From the NCBI GenBank assembly GCA_007116765.1, contig SKHV01000145.1, positions 1 to 6,990 of the forward strand: DNA of 6,990 nt, read 5' to 3'. The notes beneath the pieces were generated by a model. That model was not told where the DNA came from. It ran no database searches and was given only the letters and a program-made list of their open reading frames with translations. Both the position numbers and the translations under genes were made by a program. The DNA comes from Prolixibacteraceae bacterium. GTDB taxonomy: Bacteria; Bacteroidota; Bacteroidia; Bacteroidales; Prolixibacteraceae. Positions 1 through 6,492 of the stretch are shown here, in pieces (position 1 is the first letter of the stretch; every line of letters begins with the position of its first letter).

Positions 1-1817
1 GGGTTAAGTACGTCCGACATGTCGAAAAACATGCTGTCAACAAGGAAAGACATCCCATGTCCATCGGGTATTTCAAACCTGTCCATGGTGCCGCCTAAAA
101 TCAGGTCGGTCCAGCTGGTTCCTTGCGCACTTACAGTGCTTGTTACGCGTTCTCCGTTGTCGGGTACGGGCAGCATCCAGTCGCGGGTAAACAGGGTGTT
201 GATCTGAATACCGTATTCTTTAAATCCGTCTTCGTCGAATTCAATATAACAGCCCAGGTTGTTTTCGTCGGGTTTTTTAAATACAAATTCGATTTTTTGG
301 TTGATGTTGCTTGTTGAAATATCTTCAACCAGCTCAATGCGTCCCGGTGGCGATTCAAATTCGTTTGGATGGAAGCGAACTTCTTTAATGCGGAAACCAA
401 TACGCTCAGTTACCATATTGGGAGGGAGTGCCAGTGCAGTTATGGCATTGAATTTCGATTGGTCGGGAAGGAAGGCCATTTCGGTAAGTGCAAACTCCGT
501 TCCATCGGGGAAAATCATTCCCAATGGCATTTTAATGGGTTCGGTAACTTCGGTTGGGTTATTGAAAAATATAGTTTGTTCCGTGTTGTTTTCAACAAAA
601 GTAGCAATATCGACCACCGTGTTGTGCGTGGTTGGTGTTGGCGATGCTACCTGGAGCGCCCATGCAAGTGGATAAATGGGTGCATTCTCGTGTATTTCAG
701 CCAAAACTATTCCACTTAACAAATGCTTGTTGGTGTCAACTGTAATGGTATCGAATTTTACATCGATGTGGGCATTGAGCCATCCAACATACACAGAGCC
801 TTTTCCGGTGTATTTGTCGTTTACAAGGTTTACTTCACTTATAATAACATTGAATTCACCATTTTCTCCGGCAAAAATGGTATCGGCAAGGGCCAGTTCG
901 CCTTCTTCAACAGGAGGTGTTTCTTCTTCCTCTTCTTCTTCAAACAGGTTTTGGGGTTTAACACTGAAGGTGCCATAACTTGCAAAACCGTTGTTTTCGG
1001 AGTGGTAAGGCTGGTCGTCGAGGGTAACGGCTTTAACCGACCATACATATTCGGTGTGTTCAGTTGGTACATCAAGCTCAAACGGCCACAGCATGCGGTT
1101 GTTGCCAATTACTTCTTCTTCAACCAGGGGGTAATTAATCATCAAAGCCTGACTGGCACTTTGGGGCGGATAGAGTTCTGAAACTACAACTACGTATTTC
1201 AGTCCCATTTCGGCAGGGGGCGAAGGGGTCATTGGCGACCAAATAAATTCGGTTGCCTGCACGTTGTTGGCATCGAGTTCAATATCGCCAATCGGGTAAA
1301 TCAGTTCCGGTTGCTGAAAGTTGGTTACCACCATAGGGCGGCAAGCTTCCATGGGCGATGAAATGGTATTGTTGTTCATATCGACCAGCGAAACGCAAAA
1401 GGAATAAAGGCCCGCAGGCAACATTCCGGTAAAAGTCACATGATTGACCAGGTTGCCATAAAAATTCAAGGCATTAAAAGGTATAATTTCGTCGGCCAGA
1501 AATACTTCGGTGCCAAGGGGCAGTAAACGCGGTGGAATTTGTGCCAGGTTGGTTTCGGCTACCAGTTCATTGTCGATTGACATGCGCATAAGTATTTTGT
1601 ATTCCATACCTTCAAGCTGCGGGTTCGAATTGGTAATTGTCATTATTGCCAGCTCATCGCGGTTTACCCAATCGTCGAACATGGGGTTTGGGTTGGGGTC
1701 AACGCTTAGGGTAATGGCCACCTGTGCCTGTAATCCAAGGGCAAAAATTGTTGCCAAAAGTGTCAGTATGAATATTTGTATTGGTCGTTTCATAACATGC
1801 TGTATTTGCTGTTTCAT
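1..1817 (-). CDS. Large secreted surface protein, TANFOR/Fn3-like, N-terminal 605 residues (3' end outside window)
   Basis: The frame is open from the ATG at 1817 to the window edge with no stop, so only the N-terminal part is visible. A hydrophobic export signal (about residues 12-31, ending LGLQA-Q) follows a short basic start. Residues 32-167 form a first beta-rich module with a Cys pair (141, 159) in the context YSFCVSL...EACRP. Residues 168-290 look Fn3-like, with FIWSP near 191-195 and EYVWSVKA near 257-264. A Glu/Pro linker (293-308, seven Glu in a row) leads into a further beta-rich region (about 309-605). The pattern resembles, from memory, the Bacteroidota TANFOR-type surface proteins, which are often very long; this is a family-level resemblance, not a function. 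It starts 6 bases after the upstream barrel gene stops, so the two are almost certainly co-transcribed. An in-frame ATG at 1793 (MKRPIQIF) is an equally good start and gives a more compact signal peptide. Whether a type IX secretion C-terminal domain exists cannot be seen. Confidence 0.85.
   Translation of the reverse strand, partial: MKQQIQHVMKRPIQIFILTLLATIFALGLQAQVAITLSVDPNPNPMFDDWVNRDELAIMTITNSNPQLEGMEYKILMRMSIDNELVAETNLAQIPPRLLPLGTEVFLADEIIPFNALNFYGNLVNHVTFTGMLPAGLYSFCVSLVDMNNNTISSPMEACRPMVVTNFQQPELIYPIGDIELDANNVQATEFIWSPMTPSPPAEMGLKYVVVVSELYPPQSASQALMINYPLVEEEVIGNNRMLWPFELDVPTEHTEYVWSVKAVTLDDQPYHSENNGFASYGTFSVKPQNLFEEEEEEETPPVEEGELALADTIFAGENGEFNVIISEVNLVNDKYTGKGSVYVGWLNAHIDVKFDTITVDTNKHLLSGIVLAEIHENAPIYPLAWALQVASPTPTTHNTVVDIATFVENNTEQTIFFNNPTEVTEPIKMPLGMIFPDGTEFALTEMAFLPDQSKFNAITALALPPNMVTERIGFRIKEVRFHPNEFESPPGRIELVEDISTSNINQKIEFVFKKPDENNLGCYIEFDEDGFKEYGIQINTLFTRDWMLPVPDNGERVTSTVSAQGTSWTDLILGGTMDRFEIPDGHGMSFLVDSMFFDMSDVLN
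921..941. repeat. Trinucleotide run encoding a seven-Glu stretch
   Basis: Seven consecutive TTC/CTC triplets on the plus strand (six TTC with one central CTC) read as seven Glu codons on the minus strand, residues 293-299 of the large surface protein. The run sits in a short acidic, Pro-containing linker between the Fn3-like module and the next beta-rich region. It keeps frame whatever its copy number, so it could vary in length without breaking the gene. Confidence 0.6.
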
Positions 1818-1823
1818 AATAAA

Positions 1824-3593
1824 TTAAAAACGCTGCCCAATCGAAAACTGAAGCCTGTGCTCATTGGTAATGGCATCGGGGCGCGATGATCCGTACCTGT
1901 AATTTGACCATATATAGGCCAGTTTCGTAACAAGTTTTGGTGTTATTTTGTATTCTGTACGTAAGTTAAGCCTTAATCTGTTATCGGGGGTATGTTCGTT
2001 GCGTGTAATGCCCGAGAATGAAAATTGCACTGCCGGAGTTAATTTTTTGTCGAGCATTCGGTAACGTGCATTAAACCCTATGTTGTAAAGGTTAATTTGA
2101 GTGGCAGGGGTTTCGTTTTCGAGGTACAGGCCCATTACGCCCAACATTAATGGAGTGGAGCTGAATACCATGTTGTAATTTAGGTTGTAGCTGTTTGACA
2201 GAGTTGTAATTGTTTCATTGTTGAAATAGCTGTATTCGTCGAAAAACTGATACGAAGCACCTGCGTTCACTATATGTTTTATGCTTGTGCTTTCAAATTG
2301 TGCAGTTGGGTTTATGGTAAAAGAATTTTGTATCATTTCAACTTTGAGCGTATCGAAAACCACGTTGTTCCTGAACCCGAAGTTTGAATAGCCGGTGTTT
2401 AGCGAAAATACATCCGAAAACCTTGTGTGCAGGTTCACATTTGCAATAAATCGGTTGGTCGATTCAAGCGTGGTGTTGCGCAGGTTATTGGTGCGTATTC
2501 CTGTAGTCCCGCTAAAAATTACATTGTTGTTGAATAGCTTGAGGTTGGTTTTCAGGTTGTAGTCAATCAGGTCGCGTTCCATAGTTCGGTAGCCCATTGA
2601 CTGAAAACCCGGGCCAATGTAGCGCACTTCGCCACCAATCAATACCGCACTGGATCGCCATTCGAGGCTTGTGATGTTCGAGAAATCGGCATTAGAAGAA
2701 CTGTTCAGTGTAATTATGTTGCTGATTTGGTCAATGAAATCGATGTCGAGCGGCAGCTCATCGCTCAATAAGTTACGTGTAAATACCGATCCTGCTGTTT
2801 CCGATGTAAAGTATATCGATTCGCCAATTTTAATTTGCAAAAGTGGTGAAAGCGTCAATCCTTGTTTGGGTCTAGGATTAGCTTCATTGTCGGGAATCGA
2901 GCTTAAAACATCGCTTAGCCTCACTAATTGTAGCACGAACTTGGTTCCATCTTCTTTGCCTATGCCTATGCGCGATGCCAGTATGCGTTGCTCAAAGGCT
3001 CCTGTAATATTGTCGAAAGGTGATGCATTTATGGCAGCCTGCGAACGGCCGTAGTTAAACGAAAAAATGAAAATGCCCGGATTTAAATGAACACCGGCAC
3101 CAAAAATGGGGATATCGCCGGTAGTAAGGGGCGAATATGAGGGGACCTGAGTGCCTAAAAATGCTTGAGCCCATTTATAACGCGGGTTAATGCTTACGTT
3201 GTTACGCGGGTTTTGAACATAGTCGATAAAGCGTTCTTCGGGAAGTGTTGGGAGGATGTACGAAACTTGCCGATTGGTAATATCAATGCCTATTGGCATA
3301 GTAAAATGCCTGCCTGCCGACAAAGTGGTGTGGGCAGAAAAACGAATTAAATGTTCGGGATATTTCGGTCTGAAATTTTCGTAATTTTCTTGCGAGTAAG
3401 AATAGCCATCGTAAAAAAGACCAATGTTACCGTTAATTTTGAAAGGGTTTGGTGTTTCGGCGGTAAGCGGTGTTGATGTAAAGAGTAATAAAACATATAA
3501 AAGAGCAGATAAAAGGATGAACGCATGCCTATTTCGATAAATCGAATTGCTTAGGCCACCTATTAATAATATTTTATTGTTAGTCCTATACAT
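1824..3593 (-). CDS. Outer-membrane beta-barrel protein of unknown function (589 aa)
   Basis: The protein is predicted to be exported and inserted in the outer membrane. It has a hydrophobic signal segment (about residues 24-40, ending PLTA-E near 45) and then a long series of alternating polar/hydrophobic strands. It ends in FSIGQRF, with the terminal Phe typical of barrels recognised by the Bam machinery. No TonB plug or carboxypeptidase-like domain is visible, so it is not a TonB-dependent receptor. A striking block at about 138-183 (PRYKWAQAFLG ... FGAGVHLNPG ... FNYGR) resembles, from memory, a motif shared by uncharacterised Bacteroidota barrels. The start is the only ATG ahead of the signal segment (next Met near residue 99), which leaves an unusually long polar stretch of about 23 residues before it; a non-ATG start nearer the signal is possible. 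It is the first gene of an operon with the large surface protein 6 bases downstream, suggesting the barrel may anchor, export or cooperate with that protein. That link is inferred from position only. Confidence 0.9.
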   Translation of the reverse strand: MYRTNNKILLIGGLSNSIYRNRHAFILLSALLYVLLLFTSTPLTAETPNPFKINGNIGLFYDGYSYSQENYENFRPKYPEHLIRFSAHTTLSAGRHFTMPIGIDITNRQVSYILPTLPEERFIDYVQNPRNNVSINPRYKWAQAFLGTQVPSYSPLTTGDIPIFGAGVHLNPGIFIFSFNYGRSQAAINASPFDNITGAFEQRILASRIGIGKEDGTKFVLQLVRLSDVLSSIPDNEANPRPKQGLTLSPLLQIKIGESIYFTSETAGSVFTRNLLSDELPLDIDFIDQISNIITLNSSSNADFSNITSLEWRSSAVLIGGEVRYIGPGFQSMGYRTMERDLIDYNLKTNLKLFNNNVIFSGTTGIRTNNLRNTTLESTNRFIANVNLHTRFSDVFSLNTGYSNFGFRNNVVFDTLKVEMIQNSFTINPTAQFESTSIKHIVNAGASYQFFDEYSYFNNETITTLSNSYNLNYNMVFSSTPLMLGVMGLYLENETPATQINLYNIGFNARYRMLDKKLTPAVQFSFSGITRNEHTPDNRLRLNLRTEYKITPKLVTKLAYIWSNYRYGSSRPDAITNEHRLQFSIGQRF

Positions 3594-3638
3594 AGTAAAC
3601 AGTTAATAAAAAGACAAAAAAGTCTTAAAAATTTACTT

Positions 3639-3688
3639 ACTTAACAAATGACATAAGTTCTTTGTTCGCAGTATGGTTTATGTTAAGT
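3639..3688. repeat. Inverted repeat in the leader/promoter region of the barrel operon
   Basis: ACTTAACA (3639-3646) and its perfect complement TGTTAAGT (3681-3688) are separated by 34 bases in the 184-base gap between the receptor stop and the barrel start. The gap should carry the promoter of the barrel/surface-protein operon, so this could be an operator or a leader hairpin. It is AT-rich and short, so chance is a real alternative. I found no convincing TTTG / TAnnTTTG promoter here. Confidence 0.3.
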
Positions 3689-3710
3689 GAAAGCATGAGT
3701 GAATAATATG

Positions 3711-3745
3711 AAACAGCCCGATAGCTTTATGCTACCGGGCTGTTT
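3711..3745 (-). terminator. Hairpin terminator after the TonB-dependent receptor gene
   Basis: On the minus strand AAACAGCCCG, G, TAGC (3745-3731) faces GCTA, T, CGGGCTGTTT (3725-3711) across the loop ATAAA. This gives a 15-pair stem with one G-U pair, followed by a moderately U-rich tail. It begins 32 bases after the receptor stop codon. In the plus-strand RNA the wobble pair becomes an A-C mismatch, so the hairpin is more stable as a minus-strand transcript. It should separate the receptor gene from the barrel operon. Confidence 0.85.
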
Positions 3746-3777
3746 GTATTATCTTAAAAAATTATGGCTGCAATAAT

Positions 3778-6219
3778 TTAAAACCTTATGTTCATTCCTA
3801 TCATGAAATTTGTGCCGGCTTGTGGGTAGTAGCCGTCCATTTTGTAGCGTTCGGCACCCAGAATATAAGAATACACCCAGGCATTGGTTTCGTACTCGGC
3901 ATTGAGCAGGTTGTTTACCATTAACTGGAATTCTATTTCTTTAGCAAACGAAGGCACTACTTTGTAGCTTGCCAGAAAGTTGTTCACCCAATATGCATCC
4001 AGTTTACGATCAGGGCTTGCACTGTTGTCGATATACTGCTCCGAAACATACTGGGTAATGAGGCTAAGCGATAAGTTCTCAACCGGGATAAAGCTAAATC
4101 GGTTATTGGCAATCAGGGCAGGGGAGAAGGCAATGTTGGTGGTGCCAATTTCGAATGCTTGCTGCCCGCCGTTGTCCCAATCGTCAACATATTCGGTAAA
4201 GTTCATAATACGGTTTTGGCTCAATGTGGCGTTGGCATCCCAGCTTATGCTTTTGCTGATTTTTGCACCGGCAATCAGTTCAATTCCCCTGCGGTAGCTG
4301 TCTTTTACGTTCGACATAATGGGAGCGCCCACGTCGTTAATTTGGCCGGTAAGTATCAGCTGGTTGTCGTAAAGCATGTAATATCCGTTAATGCTTAGCG
4401 TGTAGTTTTCGGCTGTATAGGTATATCCTGCTTCAAAATCGTTGAGGCTTTCGGCAACAGGCTGCGGTCCATCGGGGTTGGCATCGGTGTAGTTGCCACG
4501 GTTGGGTTCGCGGTTGGCTACAGCCCACGAGAACCATGCTTTTTGTTGTTGCGATGGTTGGTAAAATACACCCAATTTAGGGTTAATAAAATCGAAACGA
4601 TGTTCCTGAGTAATGTCACGTAAATCGTCATCAATGCCATCGATGCTGAAATCGATGCCCCTGTATTGCACATCGGCATAGAGGTTGATGGCCGGACTTA
4701 TGCGATAGTTGTATTTCAGGTATGCGTTCATGTCGGTTTTTTCGCCCAGGTTGCGGTACCATTCGTGCCCTTTGTCGATGGCGCCGTAGTAACCGGCCCA
4801 TATTAAATTGCCGTAGTGATGTCCAATATAGTGGTTCCAGCCCCCTCCAAGGGTAATGTCAGAATTGCCATTTTCATAAATAGCCGAAAAAACTGCACCA
4901 TAAAAATGGTTGTCGAGCCATTTTTGGCGGATTATATCGGCGCGAGAGATGGTTGTTTCACCAATCTCTATTGGTTCGAGACCATAATTCGACACCCTGT
5001 GATTAGGCCTGAATTGTTCGTAATAACCCCTGCCGCGAGTGTAGTGACCCGCCATGTTGATGCTTAGCTCGGGAGTATACCTGTGCGACACAAGTAACTG
5101 GTAGTGATCCTGCTGGTAGTTGTCGGTTTCGTTCTCGTAAGTATAAATGTTGTAGGTGCGGGGGTTTGCAGCAATCATATCGGCAGTTTGCTGAGGTGAG
5201 TACAGCCAATGGTCTTCGTACCGTTGCATGCCCTCAAGGTCGTTGTTCAGACGTACCGAAGGAACTCCGTTCCAAGCCTGAAAAGTTCTTTCATTTCCTG
5301 AAAACACATTAATTTTGGCTATTGTGTTGCCCGAATAATAACCGCCCGAAACAAAAAACGATTTTAAATCGGAGAAAGCCCGGTCGATAAAACCATCGGT
5401 ATTGATTTTCGAGAGCCTTACATCGAAGCTAAAGTGGTCGTTTAATAATCCGGTGCCGGCTTGGACTGTGTTTTTCATGGTGTTAAACGAACCGGCAGCC
5501 CCGTTGTATTCGGCATATGCGTCTTCGCGTAAGGTGTTGGTTTGCATGTTGATGGTTGCACCAAAAGCCCCGGCACCGTGGGTCGATGTTCCCACGCCCC
5601 GCTGTATTTGCAGGTTTTCGACTGAAGAGCTGAAGTCGGGCATGTTCACCCAAAATACCCCATGCGATTCGGCATCGTTAAGAGGGATTCCGTTTATGGT
5701 AACGTTAATGCGATTGGCATCGGTACCCCTTACCCTAAAGTTGGTGTAGCCAATACCTGCACCGGCATCGGAAGTGGTTACCACCGAAGGGGCGGTACTT
5801 AAAAGATAAGGGATATCTTGCCCCAAATTTCGCGAAGCAATTTCCTCGCGCGAAATGTTGGTTACGGCCATAGGTGTGCTACTGCTTGCGCGGGTAGCAT
5901 AAACAAAAATGTCTTCGGTAAAAATGGTTTGTTCTTTGAGCGTGATTGTTAAAAAAACGTTTTCTTTTACCTCAACTGTTTCGGAATGGCTTTGATGTCC
6001 GATAAAAGATGCCTGCAAAGTATAGTTTCCTGCTTGTGCAGCATCAATCATAAAATGACCGTTGCCATTAGTTACTATACCTGTTTGTGTGCCTTTAATT
6101 ACTACTGTTGCGCCAGTTAATGGCTCATTTTGTTCGTTGACGATTTTTCCTTCAATCTTAAATTGAGCTTGTACACTTGTGACGATAAACATCACCGCAA
6201 AAAAAAGTAAATTCTTCAT
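3778..6219 (-). CDS. TonB-dependent outer-membrane receptor, probable thiamine transporter (OMPthi-like)
   Basis: This is an 813-residue receptor that would use TonB/ExbBD energy to import a scarce ligand across the outer membrane. Visible parts in order: signal peptide (1-18, VQA-Q); carboxypeptidase-regulatory-like beta-sandwich (about 20-97, including GATVVIKGTQTG); TonB-box-like segment EDIFVYATR (102-110); plug domain (about 114-226) with FRVRGTD, INGIPLNDAESHGVFWVN and QRGVGTSTHGAGAFGATINMQT split over 161-227; and a long beta-barrel ending NLLNAEYE ... YPQAGTNFMIG ... IRF with terminal Phe. The start is set at the ATG immediately before the signal peptide. The frame stays open 44 codons further upstream, but that stretch crosses the riboswitch and lacks protein character. 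The TPP riboswitch directly upstream is the main evidence for thiamine as ligand; the protein alone says only TonB-dependent receptor. A terminator follows and no pnuT-like permease or thiamine kinase adjoins it. The ligand could also be a thiamine precursor or TPP itself. Confidence 0.9.
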   Translation of the reverse strand: MKNLLFFAVMFIVTSVQAQFKIEGKIVNEQNEPLTGATVVIKGTQTGIVTNGNGHFMIDAAQAGNYTLQASFIGHQSHSETVEVKENVFLTITLKEQTIFTEDIFVYATRASSSTPMAVTNISREEIASRNLGQDIPYLLSTAPSVVTTSDAGAGIGYTNFRVRGTDANRINVTINGIPLNDAESHGVFWVNMPDFSSSVENLQIQRGVGTSTHGAGAFGATINMQTNTLREDAYAEYNGAAGSFNTMKNTVQAGTGLLNDHFSFDVRLSKINTDGFIDRAFSDLKSFFVSGGYYSGNTIAKINVFSGNERTFQAWNGVPSVRLNNDLEGMQRYEDHWLYSPQQTADMIAANPRTYNIYTYENETDNYQQDHYQLLVSHRYTPELSINMAGHYTRGRGYYEQFRPNHRVSNYGLEPIEIGETTISRADIIRQKWLDNHFYGAVFSAIYENGNSDITLGGGWNHYIGHHYGNLIWAGYYGAIDKGHEWYRNLGEKTDMNAYLKYNYRISPAINLYADVQYRGIDFSIDGIDDDLRDITQEHRFDFINPKLGVFYQPSQQQKAWFSWAVANREPNRGNYTDANPDGPQPVAESLNDFEAGYTYTAENYTLSINGYYMLYDNQLILTGQINDVGAPIMSNVKDSYRRGIELIAGAKISKSISWDANATLSQNRIMNFTEYVDDWDNGGQQAFEIGTTNIAFSPALIANNRFSFIPVENLSLSLITQYVSEQYIDNSASPDRKLDAYWVNNFLASYKVVPSFAKEIEFQLMVNNLLNAEYETNAWVYSYILGAERYKMDGYYPQAGTNFMIGMNIRF

Positions 6220-6273
6220 TTTGAATAATTTAATGGTTATTAAAAACCAATGAGGCAGGATTATTCTCTCCTG
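6220..6273 (-). promoter_or_regulatory. Leader between TPP aptamer and start codon, candidate expression platform
   Basis: Three short pairings are possible here: CAGGA (6273-6269) with TCCTG (6260-6256); TGGTT (6249-6245) with AACCA (6238-6234); and GAATAAT (6266-6260) with ATTATTC (6229-6223), the last ending 3 bases before the ATG. The first and third share T6260 and are topologically incompatible, so they could be alternative states that expose or mask the start codon. No strong GC-rich hairpin with a U-run is present, so control at translation looks more likely than early termination. The function is inferred from position and pairing only. Confidence 0.4.
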
Positions 6274-6341
6274 TAAACACCTTCCCTTCGACGGTACTAA
6301 CCGTATCAGGTTCAGAGGGTTTGATCTCAGCCCGTATTTTA

Positions 6342-6368
6342 CAAATTTCAAATTTCAAATTTCAAATT
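6342..6368. repeat. Heptamer tandem repeat (CAAATTT, about 4 copies) inside the riboswitch P3 arm
   Basis: Three perfect CAAATTT units plus a fourth of six bases run head to tail on the plus strand. On the minus strand they read as repeated TTTGAAA. A second, diverged set in the opposite orientation (CAAATAA, CAAATAT, CAAA on the minus strand, 6406-6389) is complementary at 15 of 18 positions to 6359-6342, so the two sets can form a long AT-rich stem extending P3. Confidence 0.8.
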
Positions 6369-6411
6369 CCATATACCAGAAAATGACTTTTGATATTTGT
6401 TATTTGGGATT

Positions 6412-6430
6412 TATCCGTTTAAAACGGATA
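6412..6430. repeat. Perfect short palindrome in the P3 insert of the riboswitch
   Basis: TATCCGTTT (6430-6422, minus strand) and AAACGGATA (6420-6412) are perfect complements around a single central base. In RNA the innermost pairs must open, leaving a hairpin of about 6-7 pairs just inside the P3 base. It is probably a side hairpin of the enlarged P3 region rather than a protein-binding site. Confidence 0.5.
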
Positions 6431-6460
6431 TGGGCACCCCATTGTGTGAAAATTCAAATG

Positions 6461-6492
6461 CAAAATAAGTACTTTTTACTCGTTATTCCAAA
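6461..6492 (-). promoter_or_regulatory. Candidate Bacteroidota-type promoter for the riboswitch/receptor unit
   Basis: TTTG (6492-6489) and TATTTTG (6467-6461) are 21 bases apart, close to the Bacteroidetes -33 TTTG and -7 TAnnTTTG elements; the -7 box is one base short of the consensus. Initiation about 7 bases beyond would fall near 6454, just ahead of the riboswitch P1 strand at 6447. The -33 element overlaps the last codons of the upstream membrane gene, whose stop codon is at 6485-6483. Confidence 0.45.

Larger units (their letters stand above)
6277..6447 (-). promoter_or_regulatory. TPP riboswitch (thi-box) with enlarged P3 arm
   Basis: The conserved core of the TPP aptamer is intact. 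GGGGTGCC (6440-6433), CTGAGA (6330-6325), ACCCTCTGAACCTGAT (6320-6305) and CGAAGGGAAG (6290-6281) match the thi-box consensus. P1 can form between ACAC (6447-6444) and GTGT (6280-6277). P2 forms between GGGT (6439-6436) and ACCC (6320-6317). P3 forms between GCCC (6435-6432) and GGGC (6333-6330). P4/P5 is closed by ACGGT (6304-6300) and ACCGT (6295-6291). The UGAGA turn that recognises the pyrimidine ring and the diphosphate-side core are both present. P3 is interrupted by about 98 bases, far more than in compact bacterial examples, making the element about 170 nt. It lies directly upstream of the TonB-dependent receptor and should repress it when TPP is abundant. Confidence 0.95.

Noticed and set aside
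259..675. Plus-strand open frames across 19-1181, 1510-1827, 2671-3054 and 3980-5749
   Set aside because: They lie antisense to long, well-supported minus-strand genes, have no domain character, and follow from the codon bias of those genes.
839..1108. Short minus-strand frames at 143-400, 839-1108 and 5003-5209
   Set aside because: They are out-of-frame shadows of the surface protein and the receptor. The true frame is open throughout and gives coherent beta-rich protein.
3611..3626. AAGAC / GTCTT hairpin with a six-base A/T loop just ahead of the barrel start
   Set aside because: The stem is only five pairs in very AT-rich sequence. It is too weak to call a terminator or attenuator.
3594..3710. 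Promoter of the barrel operon
   Set aside because: Several TTTG words occur, but none pairs with a good TAnnTTTG box at the right spacing, so no promoter is called although one is expected here.
6220..6351. N-terminal extension of the TonB receptor by 44 codons to an ATG at 6351
   Set aside because: This stretch encodes riboswitch core sequence and repeats, puts charged residues ahead of the signal peptide, and would start inside the P3 arm. The ATG at 6219 directly precedes a standard signal peptide.
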